Under the pieces are notes generated by a model. The model was not told the DNA's origin and made no database searches. It saw only the letters and a program-made list of their open reading frames with translations. A stretch of 64,000 bases of DNA from Tillus elongatus (taxonomy: Eukaryota > Arthropoda > Insecta > Coleoptera > Cleridae): assembly GCA_964006375.1 (NCBI GenBank), contig OZ023269.1, positions 131,494,809-131,558,808 on the forward strand. Direction: 5' to 3'. Each line of letters begins with the position of its first letter. Positions within the stretch are counted from its first letter, which is position 1. Shown here piece by piece: positions 1 to 11,590 of this stretch. A program made the translations under genes and the position numbers.

Positions 1-139
1 TAAATCTTTTATAAATTGAGTGGAAGTTTTATTTTTATAGTGTTTACAAGCTGAGAGTAGCATACATTAGTTATTTTGTTTGTCTGAGCCGCAGTTATTG
101 TCGACAGTTTGCTGTGGAAATTGTTCCACCACTCATTGC
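1..139. other. AT-rich flank, nothing recognised
   Basis: AT-rich sequence up to the left target-site copy of the hairpin element. No coding frame or repeat was recognised. Confidence 0.5.
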
Positions 140-399
140 AGATTCCTTATGTAAGTACACTTGGAGAACCCAAATCACCACAACACATTTTAAAAGACCT
201 GACGATCGTTTCACTAACCAAGTTTGCGTCATTAGAAGATGACAAATTATTGTTTCCATTTTTCATCCTCTGATGACGCTAACTTGGTTAGTGAAATGAT
301 CGTCAGGTCTTTTAAAATGTGTTCTGGTGATTTGGGTTCTCCAAGTGTACTTATCAGTGCTCATCACAGGTTCCAAGCTTCACTTAGTGAGATTCCTTA
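140..399. mobile_element. Hairpin element, copy 1, with 10-bp target-site duplication
   Basis: The arms at about 153-248 and 267-352 are near-perfect inverted repeats of about 90 bp around a short loop. The left arm begins AAGTACACTTGGAGAACC and the right arm ends with its complement. A further ~37-bp tail follows on the right only (TCAGTGCTCATCACAGG and on to TTCACTTAGTG). AGATTCCTTA occurs at 140-149 and again at 390-399, which I read as the target-site duplication, so the insert is 150-389. A second copy sits at 54460-55660. It is non-coding. The asymmetric tail and the 10-12 bp duplications do not fit an ordinary Tc1/mariner MITE, and the family is not recognised. Confidence 0.8.
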
Positions 400-1640
400 A
401 ATTTTATGATACATTTAATATTTAAGAACAACATTACTTACCCAATGAAGTTAATTTTTTTTTATTCATCGTCAATTTTCCACTAAGATTACTTCGTGAA
501 TTTTATCGTTTATACTTTCAAAAATTTAAAGCCACGCCATAAAAGCTGGTTATAAATATATTTTCCGGCTATTAAATTAATAATTGCTAATATACTTATT
601 ATAGGGTTAATGAAACATTGCAACTTTCCAAAATATATTGGAAACTAAGCGATTTAAGCACATATGATTTTATTAACATCAGCAAATTGCTTCATTGACT
701 TTTTTCTACTTACTCAGGGTGTTTTTAATATATTAAGCCAATTTAATGTCTCAGAATGTGTATATATACTTACATATACATTTCTTCGTCTTAAATAAAA
801 CAAAAATTTCGGAGGGGAAGCAATGTTTAGCTTTTCTTCATATATTGTATTTATCATTGGCAGTCTTCAGTAGAATTTATTTCATTACTTCATTTAAGTT
901 TAAAGTTTATTTTAAGCCACTAAAACATGTTTTATATTTATGTTATTTTTAACATTTTAGATTCACTCTTTTATTTATGAAATTTTACTACTTTCTTCAG
1001 CGCTGTGCTTCAATGGGGTTTGTTCGTATTTCCTCTTTAAATTTCATAATGTCAGGCAGAAAAAACAGTTTAAGCATTTTTTTATATACCTAATCAAATA
1101 ATTTTATATTTCTAAATTTACATTAAAACAGCAATTACTAAGTGCTATTTTATTAGAGTAAATATAATTTTATTTAACATCTGTTGCAAGCCACTACATT
1201 ATCACATCGCTCTTAAGACTGTGATGATTAAGATCTTACACATACTAAATTAAATAACATAACATTTTATAAATGCTATATTACTATTTAAATTAGCATT
1301 TCCTGCTATTTCCCATAATATATCTGAAATACTAATGTATGTAGATGGGAAACGCAATTGATTATAAAGCACACATAATAATATTTATCTGCCTCTTGAT
1401 TTCCTTCCTTTTTTTAAGTGACACTTTAAAAGATACATCTGGCAACAGTGTACACTTTTGCAAAAGCATTTTGTGATCAGATTCTGTTTACTTCAGTGGT
1501 GCTCACAACACAAGATTACCTTATATTCTTAAAAATTGTTTGATTACTTCAGAACCTAACCAATTAAAACATTTTCATTCGGATTGGAATCATTCGTCTT
1601 AACCCTGCGCGTACACTTTACTAAAAGGAAGCCTTTAAAT
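400..1640. other. AT-rich intergenic or intronic DNA
   Basis: No coding frame, RNA gene or repeat could be recognised. If the minus-strand gene at 1647-2135 continues, its next intron lies here, since a GTAAGT donor sits at 1646-1641. Confidence 0.4.
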
Positions 1641-1646
1641 ACTTAC

Positions 1647-2135
1647 ATGAGAACCATATTTCTCAATCGACATTTAAAAGCAGGAGATAGCTCCTCATCA
1701 CGTGGATCAGGATTAGGTGTGACAAATTTTCGGTAAACGTAGAGCATATAATGTTGTAGATCTATCCATAATTTGGATGCTGTGGATTTATGGATGTTCA
1801 CACTATTGAAAAATCTAAACAATTTATGTCTTTGAACGTCATTATACTTTCTTTTTGGCTCCTCTTCAGCTATCTGTGCATACAATAAACGAATATCAGA
1901 ACAGCTGAGCAGTAATAATCATTCACTACATTATGATGAATTAAATCATATTCCTTACCCCAATTATTTCATGGATGTATTTTTCCGGATTATCATGCAA
2001 CATTTTTAAGAACTTTGTGCTGTAAGGACATTTGGAGACAGTATTAGTATTCCTCCATCCTTTATCGTATTCATAAGCAGAATCTCGGCATGTTTGCTTT
2101 ATAAGTAAGTATACAAATGTTCTTAGATCACCCAT
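1647..2135 (-). CDS. Unidentified host gene, two coding exons (partial)
   Basis: I read two exons on the minus strand, 2135-1959 and 1873-1647, joined in phase 0. The upstream exon ends in ATT GGG followed by GTAAGG. The downstream exon follows TGTATGCACAG and begins ATA GCT GAA GAG, giving an 85-nt intron. The second exon ends at a GTAAGT donor (1646-1641) with two bases of the next codon, so the gene continues at lower coordinates. The first exon starts MGDLRTFVYL; an in-frame TAA lies two codons upstream, so this is either the true start or an exon whose acceptor I cannot see. The joined 134 residues are charged and aromatic, with no signal peptide or membrane segment and no family I recognise. 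It is unlike the surrounding transposon fossils in having no stops or frameshifts. The exon structure is inferred, not proven. Confidence 0.6.
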
Positions 2136-4184
2136 TATTTAAGTTAATATAAAGAATCACCAAAAAAGATCGAATATAAATCACAATTTAATTGATTAGC
2201 CTAAATATAAACACAATATTAAAACTTTGATGCACTAAAATGGAGACAGTAAAATGCACTCATAGCATTTACCTATGTGCCTTGACGCCTTGGGGTGAGG
2301 TAGGCTAAGGCTAGGCGGAGGCGGCTAGGGAGATCGCGCAGCAAGGCTAGACATGCCATCTCTGTCAAAACTTGGGAACTTTAATGCTTGCCAACAAAAA
2401 AGAATACAATTTAAAAACACCCGGCTTTCCATACGATATTCACAAAAATTTACTTCATGCATCTAAACATCCAATAATTATTGTGTGTTGCAAGGATATT
2501 TAATTCCTCATTCGTGCAAAATTTTGTTTTAGCGAAAACTCTTTAGTAATTAATTTGATACTCTACAAAATAACAAAAACCCAATAGCAAAGACATTAGA
2601 TAATTAAACCCCACAATATTGATAATTTACAAATTTAAAAGTACTTAGATGCTCTATTGTATGATTTGGGTTTTAATGGAATAAAAAGTTCTCTTATAAG
2701 TATTATCTATATACATATTATACTATTCCACTAAGAGAAAACGTCGGCCATGGAGCATGATCTGGGATGGGAGGGCGGTAGGGCGCTAGGTAAATCTTTA
2801 AAAGAGCGCAGCCAGAGATAATCAATAAAATATTTTGTCCTGCGCGGGGCACCCGGCCTGAGGCCTGGACCCCAAAAAAAAAATCGAGATCGGCCGGCGC
2901 CGCCTCCGAAGAGAACCGTTTCAAATATAATATCTAGATGAAGGGTCTAACTCGGACCGTCTAAACTAATTTAGTTACATCATATTTTGCATGACTTATT
3001 TTCCTACTAAATCGAAACCTTACCACGTTAGAGGGTTTTATTCTAGAGTTGGTGCTACTTATGTTGGCATTATTCAATAAAATGACCAAGGAACGTTATT
3101 TACACTTTGAGTTATTGTTTTAGTTATCTTACATTTTAATCTTTTCTGTCATTTTGAAAGAGTGACGATAATAGAGAATTAAATTCACTTAAATATATGT
3201 TTTTGAACCAGACAATCATCTATGTTAGCTAAAACGGTTTTATTTAATCATGATATAAATTTAATCAATCATATAGAGGACAATTTAAATATTTTAATTT
3301 ATCTTCTAATAAATTTACCTTTGTTACTTAAACGATCCTTAGATCTATAATATATGATATAATCACATAAATTAGGTTCTTCAAAGTATATTTATTTGTG
3401 CTTATCATGCGCTACAAATTTCTTCTAGTACATATTAAAATCTCATCTCAACAGTATTTAAATTAATTGTTAAAAAAAGTTTCTGTTCGCTGCGTCAGTA
3501 TAGTAGTTAAATGATGAGTTCTTTGGAATTGCTGCATACTATACTTGCTCTATACTAAATTAAAATTTTTAACAACTTTTCTTCCTCAATACTGCATATA
3601 CTTCTGGTTGAACCGCATATCCAATATCGAATTATTCGGTGAGCCTGTGTTTTAGATGTGCATCTTCATAGACTGTAATAGCCTTAGAAAAAAAAAACTC
3701 TCAAAATAATATTTGACAGAGATCCGACATATCTACCCTTCGAAACAACTTTCACAAGTTGGTGGCGTATTTCTTGGGATTACTATTGATTAGATCGCCA
3801 AACGCCCAAATAGTGAATGAACATGGTTTCTTCATAAAAAAAGAGTGTGCGAAAGGTCACATTTATATACCGCTGTCATCAACTGCGTATAATTTCTAGC
3901 CTGAGAATAATAAAAGTATATCAAGTTTAAAAAGTTAAAAAAACATAATGTTGCAAGAGCGATATACTTGAAACACCACGAGGAAAATATATAAAACTCG
4001 CTTTGTAGATGAAATAAGATCGCTATAAATACATACCAAAACGCTGCTAGAGTCATACCTTATTGCTTGTCTTGACTACTAAGGTTATTGACATATATAA
4101 AGTATATAGGAGAACATTTAAAATACAATATATGTGTTCTTGAGCCAATAAGCTATACAATACAACGGTTATAGTTATATGTGT
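2136..4184. other. Mostly AT-rich, with two GC-rich patches
   Basis: Most of this stretch is AT-rich and unrecognised. Two GC-rich patches stand out, at about 2280-2360 (TTGACGCCTTGGGGTGAGG) and 2745-2925 (GGCCGGCGCCGCCTCCGAAG). The second is open for 68 codons on the minus strand but resembles no protein I know and looks like a transposon or processed-sequence fragment. Confidence 0.35.
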
Positions 4185-4885
4185 TTATACGGTTCCCTAG
4201 ATTGTAAGAAATTTATTATATTTTCTGGGGCAGCTGTGGCTAGGGTTACCATCGATATGTTTTCGCCTAAAAACCACCTTCTTTGGAGTCTGTGTTTAAT
4301 GCACTCTGTGACAATATGACTTGCTGAAAGGCTTACATTGCAGGTAACACAGACTGGTGGAATTTGTTGTTCCAGTACGTACTTATGTGTGTGCTGTGTG
4401 TCCTCTCCGGAGTCTTCTTAGGACTGCCAGGGACCTATGACTTAGTATAGGTGGTTGGAATGCGTCTATGGTTGGTGCTAGTTCTTGCAGCTCAGTGGAT
4501 TGATTATTCCAGTATATTTGCCATTTGTCGTAAATTACTGCTTTGACGTTTGGTCTTAACAGATTGTAGTACTGACTATTCTTACTGTCATACGTTCCGG
4601 GATCGCTCTTTTAGCAGCAATATCTGCCAGCTCATTATTGCCTATAATGCCAGAGTGTGAGGGTACCCAAATGAATGTAATGTGTGTGGATTGGCGTTCA
4701 AGATCGTGAGCATCATTTTGTATTTTCCTTACTATATGGTTCTTGTTGTATGGGCTACTTATTTCATTCGTGCCAATTTAGATTATGCGCCTGCGCAGAT
4801 GACTATTTTCGTTGTACGGTTGGAAATGTTTTTTATACTCTTCATGGCTTGTAAAATTGTAAACAGTTCAGCTGCGTGCCAATAA
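4185..4885 (-). pseudogene. Non-LTR retrotransposon 3' end: RNase H domain and C-terminal Cys motif (dead)
   Basis: Reading the minus strand from about 4880 gives the pieces of an RNase H domain of an I- or jockey-type LINE. First comes an AELFTILQAMK-like helix, then KIVIC where the ATDS motif should be, then at about 4690-4590 the diagnostic FIWVPSHSGIIGNNELAD and IAAKRAIP. Further on, PPVCVTCNVSLSASHIVTEC is the Cys/His motif that follows RNase H in these elements, ending near QSRE at about 4190. Several in-frame stops and frameshifts break it, so it is not functional. In the intact element RNase H would remove the RNA template during target-primed reverse transcription. The open plus-strand frame at 4682-4885 is a shadow. 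Confidence 0.7.
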
Positions 4886-5600
4886 TTTTTGCATAGTTAA
4901 TTGCACCTTTGCTTTCGATTTTAAATACATAATGGTAAGATGAATAGACAAATAGATGGAAAAATGTAGTTAATAATCAGACATAGCCAAATTAAATTAA
5001 TGAAATTGGAAACTTGGATGACCTCCCAATTCCATCCCTTTCTCCGAACACACTGACAATAAGCATCTTGTACAAATGTACTAATATCCAAATACAAACT
5101 CTAAAATTTAACCAGACAATAATTAATTCCTAGGTCATTTTAAAAATGTAAATGATGTAGAGGTTATAATTGTTATTAATGCTTATCTTTGGGTCTGGTA
5201 TTATTGCCTCCAGAAGAAATAAACGTTTGTATAAAAAATTCTTAAAAAACGAACTTAATTTGAGATAGCAATAATATGCATGCAGAATTCACAACAATGC
5301 GCGTTAAAAAACTTAGTATAAGTAGTTACAAAATCTTAAGGTGGTTTAGAATTTTAAAATTAATTTTTACTGTTATTGATACCTTTCAGCGATAAAAATT
5401 AGAATATCATATTATAAACAAACAATAAAAGCCTTTTGTAACATTGTTGAATATTTTGTAGTGTTTTAATTATAAACTACACGGAGTTAGTTAATGAACT
5501 CATTTTAAATTATTATAGAGCGCTTTCCTAAATTTATATGTGGCAAGCGTCATCTAGCGTTGAAACGCTTAGTTTTAACTGACAGATAATGAAAAGAGTG
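4886..5600. other. AT-rich DNA upstream of the coiled-coil gene
   Basis: No repeat or coding frame recognised. The proximal promoter or 5' leader of the plus-strand gene starting at 5891 probably lies toward the right end. Confidence 0.35.
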
Positions 5601-5890
5601 ATTCACGACACGGCAGGAGTAAAATGAAGAACAGAGGAAAAGAGAAACACTTGAAAAAGGATGGAATACAAACTACAATAACAATATGGCGCGTACTATT
5701 TTGATTGTCAGTTAAGTTTATTACCAAACGTCATATAACATCGCTAATATTGATAAGAAATTGGTGATAAATTAACCTAGTAACATAAAAGTGGTAACAT
5801 TCGCAAATAATGTTATTTAGACGAAAGACATGGTCTGTTCCGTAGATAAATTCAGTTTTTAGTGAGTGATACAACAGTGGGAGGCCTGCA

Positions 5891-6087
5891 ATGGCCGGAA
5901 CAGATATCGATATTAATTCCCTTCTGGCACAAAAAGATGCTATAATAAGGGAACAGCGGGACCAAATTGTAAGACTTAAACGAGAATTAGATGGGGTGGC
6001 CAGTGAAAGAGATCTTTTGCTATGCGAAAACAGCAACTTGCGATTCGAGCTTGAAATGGTGGAACTGAAACGACTCCAAGATGAAAG
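5891..6087 (+). CDS. First coding exon of an unidentified coiled-coil protein
   Basis: ATG at 5891 in good context (GCCTGCAATGGCC) opens a frame that runs to a splice donor, AAAG followed by GTAAAT at 6088. The exon holds 65 codons plus two bases. After MAGTDIDINSLL, residues 13-66 are rich in E, K, R, Q and L in a clear heptad pattern (QKDAIIREQRDQIVRLKREL and then RFELEMVELKRLQDE), as in a parallel coiled coil or leucine zipper. Codon use is more GC-balanced than the flanks and there are no disruptions, as expected of a host gene under selection. The 5' leader probably lies within about 5600-5890. I could not find a convincing second exon in the window; the 5' introns of insect genes are often tens of kilobases long. 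N-terminal dimerisation zippers of this kind occur in kinases and scaffold proteins, but I do not recognise this one. Confidence 0.65.
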
Positions 6088-6093
6088 GTAAAT

Positions 6094-7332
6094 ATTTGAT
6101 TTTATCCAATTTTCTGAAGAATACAGCCGTGTTTCTTTACATAATAAACATCGATATGAAACGATAAAGCTTATAGAAGTTTATAAACTTATTTCCAGGC
6201 TCGAATTTCGCGGAAATTACACAGCCGCAAATTAATCTTTGGTGCTTCATTTTAAATATTTTTGCATTTAAATGTGATCGAAAAATTTCCCTATCGCGCA
6301 AATTATTTGAGTAAATTTGAAAATATATGTTAGGGTACCTACTTTGTTAATATACAGTATACAGGTGTTTGGAATTAATTTGATTTTAAAAATCTAGGTT
6401 ATTTTGCATTGAATGGATCAAGAGTGCTACTTATTAAAGTTTTCAGTTCAGCAATTAAATGTGCAAGTTTTAATAGCCTCCTAAGACATGCTAGAAAAAC
6501 TTTATCAAACCATTCTTCTAATTATCGCTGATAAATTCTATTTACTTAATGACATAACATTTTAAATTAAATTATCATATGCGTTAATTGGGATGCGATG
6601 ACATTGACTGGGTACTTAATAATTTAAACACACTTTTGAACGTTTATAATCTCGCTGTGTAATGTTTTTACGTTATACAATGGATAGTGTGCTGCGAAAC
6701 AAATTAATTTTCCAATTGGTAATCATAGTGGGCTTTGATTGTGAAGTTTCGTGGGTTGTTTACACAATTTGTAAGGTTTCTTTTGTAAAGACCGGGTAAC
6801 AAGTCGTTTGGCGGTACCTCCTCCTTTACCTTTGTGTAAAGTGTCATAAAGGTTTTATAGTTTTATTGTATGTACTAACAGAAAAGAAAGACAGGGACCG
6901 CGGGACCGGAGCGGGTGAGTTAGATACCGGAATCAGTTGGTTGTATTATACTCCCCACCCCACCCATCGTGGGAGATGTGTGAGAGCTCCTTCTATATGG
7001 CTATATGGGCACTCGTTCACTCCCTATAAATCATGCGCAATAATCTTGAGACAAGACGCTCAAGACGCTTCGAGTAGCTTTGTCCCTTTCCTGGTGCGGG
7101 TGGATGAAATTCACAGGTCCGTATTAGAAGATTTGTCATTTTATTGGGCAATAAAGCAATAAAAAGGACTTTTACAGATTACAGTAATGATAAACGAGTC
7201 TTAAAATTAAAGTAACACCCAGTATAAAATGAGAATTTGAAACTGTTACAGCGAAAACACTCAATAAATAAATTATACCCCAGAAAAAGTGTATTTTTAG
7301 ATTAATTTTTAGTGTCAAGTTTTATATGTTTA

Positions 7333-7334
<2 letters not shown>
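6094..7334. other. Presumed first intron of the coiled-coil gene
   Basis: AT-rich sequence. A GC-richer patch at 6880-7110 is open for 98 codons but has no recognisable protein and low plausibility as an exon. Confidence 0.35.

Positions 7335-7429
<95 letters not shown>
7335..7429. repeat. (TA)n microsatellite, ~95 bp
   Basis: An uninterrupted TA run, followed by a short GTGTGTATGT transition and then module A. Confidence 0.95.
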
Positions 7430-7430
<1 letters not shown>

Positions 7431-7755
7431 GTGTGTATGTATCTGACCGATAATTGAAAAAATTATTAAAAAAGTTGTTAACGGAATTTCATGAAACTTG
7501 TCCTCCTTTTGTTAATAACTTGAATAAGTTCGTTAGCTGGTCCAATCGGACTCGTTTTTCACAAACAAAATTTAATTGCAAAAAAATTGTATCTCTAAAA
7601 ATAACAAAGTTATTGTGATGAAATTTGGTAGACGTGTTGCCCTGACAGGTGCTTTACTATATACCAAGATTAAAGTTTCTAGGTTAATGGGAAACTGAGT
7701 TATTAAAATTTGAAGCATTAATGAAAATTCGCAGCCATAACGCAGTTGCTGTCTC
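7430..7755 (+). repeat. TA-core family: A module ending in an H' motif
   Basis: Begins GACCGATAATTGAAAAAATT directly after (TA)n and contains AATAAGTTCGTTAGCTGG and GAAATTTGGTAGACG. It ends with GAAAATTCGCAGCCATAACG followed by CAGTTGCTGTCTCC, a diverged H'. It is a divergent member with a short A-to-H' linker, lacking the long F segment of the copies at 20 and 40 kb. Non-coding. Confidence 0.7.
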
Positions 7756-7804
7756 CTGAATTTTTTATGTATTTTAAGTTGCTACATATATTTCTTCACG
7801 TATA

Positions 7805-9145
7805 GTATATAAACACGGAATTACTAAAATTTCTTGAAAAACACAGGCTAATCCACGACAGGCAGTATGGATTCCGTCAGCGCAGATAAACTGCCCATCT
7901 CATTTCCTTTGTCACCCATTCTTGGAACAAGTCTATGGAATTACATGGTGAATCCCAGATTGTCGCTCTAGACATATCCAAAGCATTCGACCAGGTCTGG
8001 CACGCAGCGCTGCTTAATAAACTTCCAGCCTATGGCCTACCACCAAAACCCTGTACCTGGACAGCAAATTTCCTCTCCAACCGGAGTATTTCTGTTGTCG
8101 TGGATGGCCATTCCTCTAAACTGTATCCAATTAATGCAGGAGTCCCTCAAGTTTCAGCTTTAGCCCCTACTTTGTTTCTTCTCCACATCAATGACTTCCT
8201 CTCTAGCACATCGAACCCAGTTCACAGTTACGCGGACGACAGCACCCTCCACTCAAATATACAATATTCTAAGCCTGTCTTTTTAGCCCAATTAGATGAG
8301 GATCGCAGACTCATGGAGGGTTCTGTCTCTGTGGATCTCCAAAAAATATTAGACTGGGGAAGTAGAAATCTTGTACAATTCAACCCCACCAAATCTCAGT
8401 CTTGCTTTCTTTCTCATAAGAGATACACCAGCCCTAGACCAACCACAATGAACAACCAAGTTATTCAAAGTAATGAGTCCTTTTCACTTGTTGGCATTTC
8501 TGTGGATCGAAATCTGAATTGGCATCAACATGTCACATCAATTGCACAAGCAGCTGCTAAGAAATTAGGTTTCCTCTTCCAGGCTCGCAAATACTTTTCA
8601 CCAGCTAATCTGTATACCTTATATACTTCACAAATAAGGCCAAACCTCGAATACTGCTCCCACATCTGGGGTGCCGCTGCCGCTTCTACACTCGCTATCT
8701 TGGACTCAATTCAGAAGAGAGCTATACGTCTCATTGGTGACCCTACCCTCACCCAAAGGCTGCCATCCCTTGCCCACCGACTTGCCGTTGGTGACCTCTC
8801 TCTCTCTTTTATATAGATATCTGCACGGGCACTGCGCAGAGGAGCTTTCTTTCATAGTTCCTCCACCTGCTGCCCCCAACAGATCTACCAGGGGAACAGA
8901 GCGAATGCACCCTTTTACTGTCCAGGTCACCAGACATAGAACATCTTGTTATGCCCGCTCTTTTGTCCCGAGGACTTTGAAGTTGTGGAATTCCTTGCCG
9001 GCACATGTTTTTCTTTCTCCTACGAACCTTCAAGTCCAGAATTAACAAGTTGCCTCTTTCCTCCTTGTCGACACCCACGGTACGATAGTATTTAGGCTGT
9101 AAGCCTTCGTGGTACGTTGTTGAAATATAAAAAAAAGAAAAAAAC
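7805..9145 (+). pseudogene. CR1-like (jockey-group) LINE, copy a: reverse transcriptase, 5'-truncated
   Basis: This is the C-terminal two thirds of a reverse transcriptase. In order: YGFRQR near 7870; LDISKAFDQVWHAALLNKLP from 7964; the palm motif GVPQ.SALAPTLFLLHIND; the catalytic YADD at 8229-8240; the primer-grip and thumb region (FSLVGISVDRNLNWH); PNLEYCSHIWGAAAA; then the C-terminal MHPFTVQVTRHRTSCYARSF and KLWNSLPAHVF. It ends with GGCTGTAAGCCTTCGTGG and a GAAATATAAAAAA tail. It is dead: CGC AGA TAA replaces the TCA codon seen in other copies (about 7888), and an expanded (CT)n near 8800 shifts the frame just before the FYRYLHG block. The element would copy its RNA at a nicked target. 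Endonuclease and N-terminus are missing. Sister copies lie at 19.6, 26.4, 44, 46.7 and 53.3 kb. Confidence 0.9.
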
Positions 9146-9149
9146 ATCG

Positions 9150-9974
9150 TCGGATCTTAAAAATATATTGTGGCGAATTGGGATCTGTCAAAGTGTACTT
9201 TGTCGTTATATTTAGAATTCTTAGCATTGGCATTTGCAATTTAGTCATTTTTGAACGTTTGTTTTCGTATGAAATTACCTTTGCAAGCTTGCTAGTGACC
9301 CGCGGCATATATCTAAAAGATGTTCAAGTTTTGAATTAATTTTAGGGGATTGTTTTGAATTATGATGTTATTGTTCAGTATTTTTAATGTCTTAAACACA
9401 TGTGCAAGCTCTAGTTGGTTAAATATCTATTTTCAAATCAGACATGTCTCATATTTATAGCTTTCCATTCATTAACATGCTTTAATAAAGAAAAACTGAA
9501 CGGCTTTAAAATTATTTTGTCGTTAATTGTTTCTGTCGCCGAAAGATGAATTGAAATGACTATAAAATTAAATTAACTTCTGTGATAATGTTTATTTTAG
9601 AACCCATTATACAGTTAATAAAATCTTAAACGAGAAAATTACAATTTGAGGAATTTAGATTCAGAGTAACTATTAAGCTGGGAGTACAGCTGATAAATGT
9701 TGCCATTCATTCGTGTTGCCCAACATTTCACCGGCATGAACTTAGCGGCTAATTCATAATATACCTGTTATATTTTAATTGAATGTACAGGTATAAATAA
9801 TATCAGTTCTGACTTAGAAAACTTTAGTTGTATATTTGCTGCCTAGATTGCTAAAAATCGCGCCAAAGATGCATTGTTCAAGTTTTCATTGGATTTTTGA
9901 GTGAAGATTGCTTCATTTATTCTAATTTCACTTTTGGCGAATTTTTTTTTTAATTCGCTTATGTGGAGATCTGT

Positions 9975-9977
<3 letters not shown>
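9150..9977. other. AT-rich DNA, nothing recognised
   Basis: No coding frame or repeat recognised between the LINE tail and the next (TA)n tract. Confidence 0.4.

Positions 9978-10056
<79 letters not shown>
9978..10056. repeat. (TA)n microsatellite, ~79 bp
   Basis: Pure TA run abutting module A on its right. Confidence 0.95.
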
Positions 10057-10059
<3 letters not shown>

Positions 10060-10648
10060 ACCGATAACTCAAAAAATAATGGACCGATCTTGATAAAATT
10101 TTCAGGGTACCTTCCTTTTGCAAGTGGCTTGGATAAGTTCGTTAGTCAGGAAAATCGGACCAGGTTTTCCCGGAAAATTTTGTGTTGTCTTTATAAAAAA
10201 GTTCATATCTCCGGAAATAACAAAGTAAGGGCAACCAAATTTGGTACGCGTGTTTGTATTATAAAGAGTGAACTCTGTACCAAAATGGGTCCCTACATTT
10301 AAAGACAAAGAAGTTATGGGCAGTTAAAGCAACAAATTTTGGAGTTTTCCCTCAAAACGCCAAACTCGCAATTTTAAACGTCAAAATTGGCAATGTTTAG
10401 GCAAAGAACGTGAAACAAATACCGTTTGTGAAAAGAAAATGTTGCAAGAAGAGTGTTCTGCAAACCCTTAAGTTTTAGATTCAACCGTCATTGCCCTTAA
10501 TTTTACTAAAATATTTACAGAATATCCATTTCAAATAGACCCTTTCTCTGATGCTTTGGCTGTCAGTTTAGTTAAGTTTGGTGGCTTTTTGGATATTTAT
10601 TTGTAGGTTTAGTGAAGTTTATGGTTTAACGGTCTATAATTTTTTATA
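10057..10648 (+). repeat. TA-core family: A module followed by reversed F
   Basis: Starts CCGACCGATAACTCAAAAAA, then GGCTTGGATAAGTTCGTTAG, TTTTCCCGGAAAATTTTGTG and TCTCCGGAAATAACAAAG (module A). It continues into the reverse complement of module F (AGACCCTTTCTCTGATGCTT; GTTTAACGGTCTATAATTTT). The 133-codon open frame across (TA)n and A is a by-product of repeat conservation. Confidence 0.75.
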
Positions 10649-11460
10649 GCTAATTATCGTAGAACAAATTCATTAATGCATTTTTGCATTTTTTATCGAA
10701 ATATGATGCGTTTATAAGAACAAAATCTGGGCGCAGTAAGTGCGTTTTGGTAGCGAATTTTCGGTAAATTTGTAGATTAGTTCACGAACGCTTTTCAAAA
10801 AACTGTTTTCAGAAACCTGCACACCCCCCCCCCCCCGCGGATCCACAAAACCCAAAGAAGAATTTCTTGTTTACACTCCCCAAGGAAGTTACGGGACCAG
10901 GAGTGAGTGGGGGTGTATATATTTTTAGCTAATTTTCGTAGAACAAATTCGTTAATGCATTTTTGAATTTTCTATCGAAATATGATGCGTTTATAAGAAA
11001 AAGATCTAGACGCAGTAAGTGCGTTTTGGTAGCGAATTTTCGGTAAATTTACAGTTTAGCTCCCGAACGCTTTTCAAAACACTGTTTTCAGAAACCTGCT
11101 TAGACACCCCCCCCCTGGATCGACAAACCCCAAGAAAAATTTCTTGTTCACACTCCCCAAGGAAGTTACGGGACCAGTAGTGAGTAGAGGTGCATAATTT
11201 TTTAGCTAATTTTTGTAGAACAAATTCGTTAATGCATTTTTGCATTTTTTATCGAAATATGATGCGTTTGTAAGAAAAAAAACTGGACGCAGTAAGTGCG
11301 TTTTGGTAGCGAATTTTTGGTAAATTTGCAGTTTAGCTCCCGAACTCTTTAAAAAAAAACTGTTTTCAGAAGCCCCCCCTCATGGATCCACAAACCCCAA
11401 AAAGAATTCTTGTTCACACCCCACAAGGAAGTTACGGCACCAGGAGTGAGTAGGGGTGCT
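10649..11460 (+). repeat. TA-core family: three tandem D units of ~278 bp
   Basis: Units begin at 10649, 10928 and 11205 (GCTAATTATCGTAGAAC, GCTAATTTTCGTAGAAC, GCTAATTTTTGTAGAAC), giving periods of 279 and 277 bp. Each holds ATATGATGCGTTT, an H-like CGCAGTAAGTGCGTTTTGG, GAACGCTTTTCAAAA, a poly-C run of variable length, GGATCCACAAACCCC, and CCAAGGAAGTTACGGGACCA. The units differ mainly in poly-C length. Confidence 0.85.
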
Positions 11461-11590
11461 GAGCGGGGTAGGTAGTAAAAAGGAAATATGAGCAGAAAAT
11501 TCGAATAAAGCGGGCTTGAAAGCTGTCTTTTTCACATCTTGAAGCCATATCCCCCTTAAACCCTGCCTACCCCGCACATCACCCCTATTC
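11461..11590. other. Hinge between direct and inverted D units
   Basis: A ~130-bp GC-moderate spacer. Its left edge (GAGTGAGTAGGGGTG) and right edge (CACCCCTATTCACTCCC) are inverted copies, so it is the loop of a fold-back. Confidence 0.65.

Noticed and set aside
2718..2924. 68-codon minus-strand frame in a GC-rich patch
   Set aside because: Low-complexity GC sequence with an A-run (FFF). No homology seen, more likely a repeat fragment.
6866..7162. 98-codon frame, and a possible 33-bp microexon before GGTGAGTT
   Set aside because: It would be in phase with the exon at 5891-6087, but the putative acceptor has a TACTAACAG branch/acceptor overlap that is too tight, and the protein is not recognisable.
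8706..9147. Minus-strand frames opposite the CR1-like LINE copies
   Set aside because: Shadows of the plus-strand reverse transcriptase; the same shadows recur at every copy.
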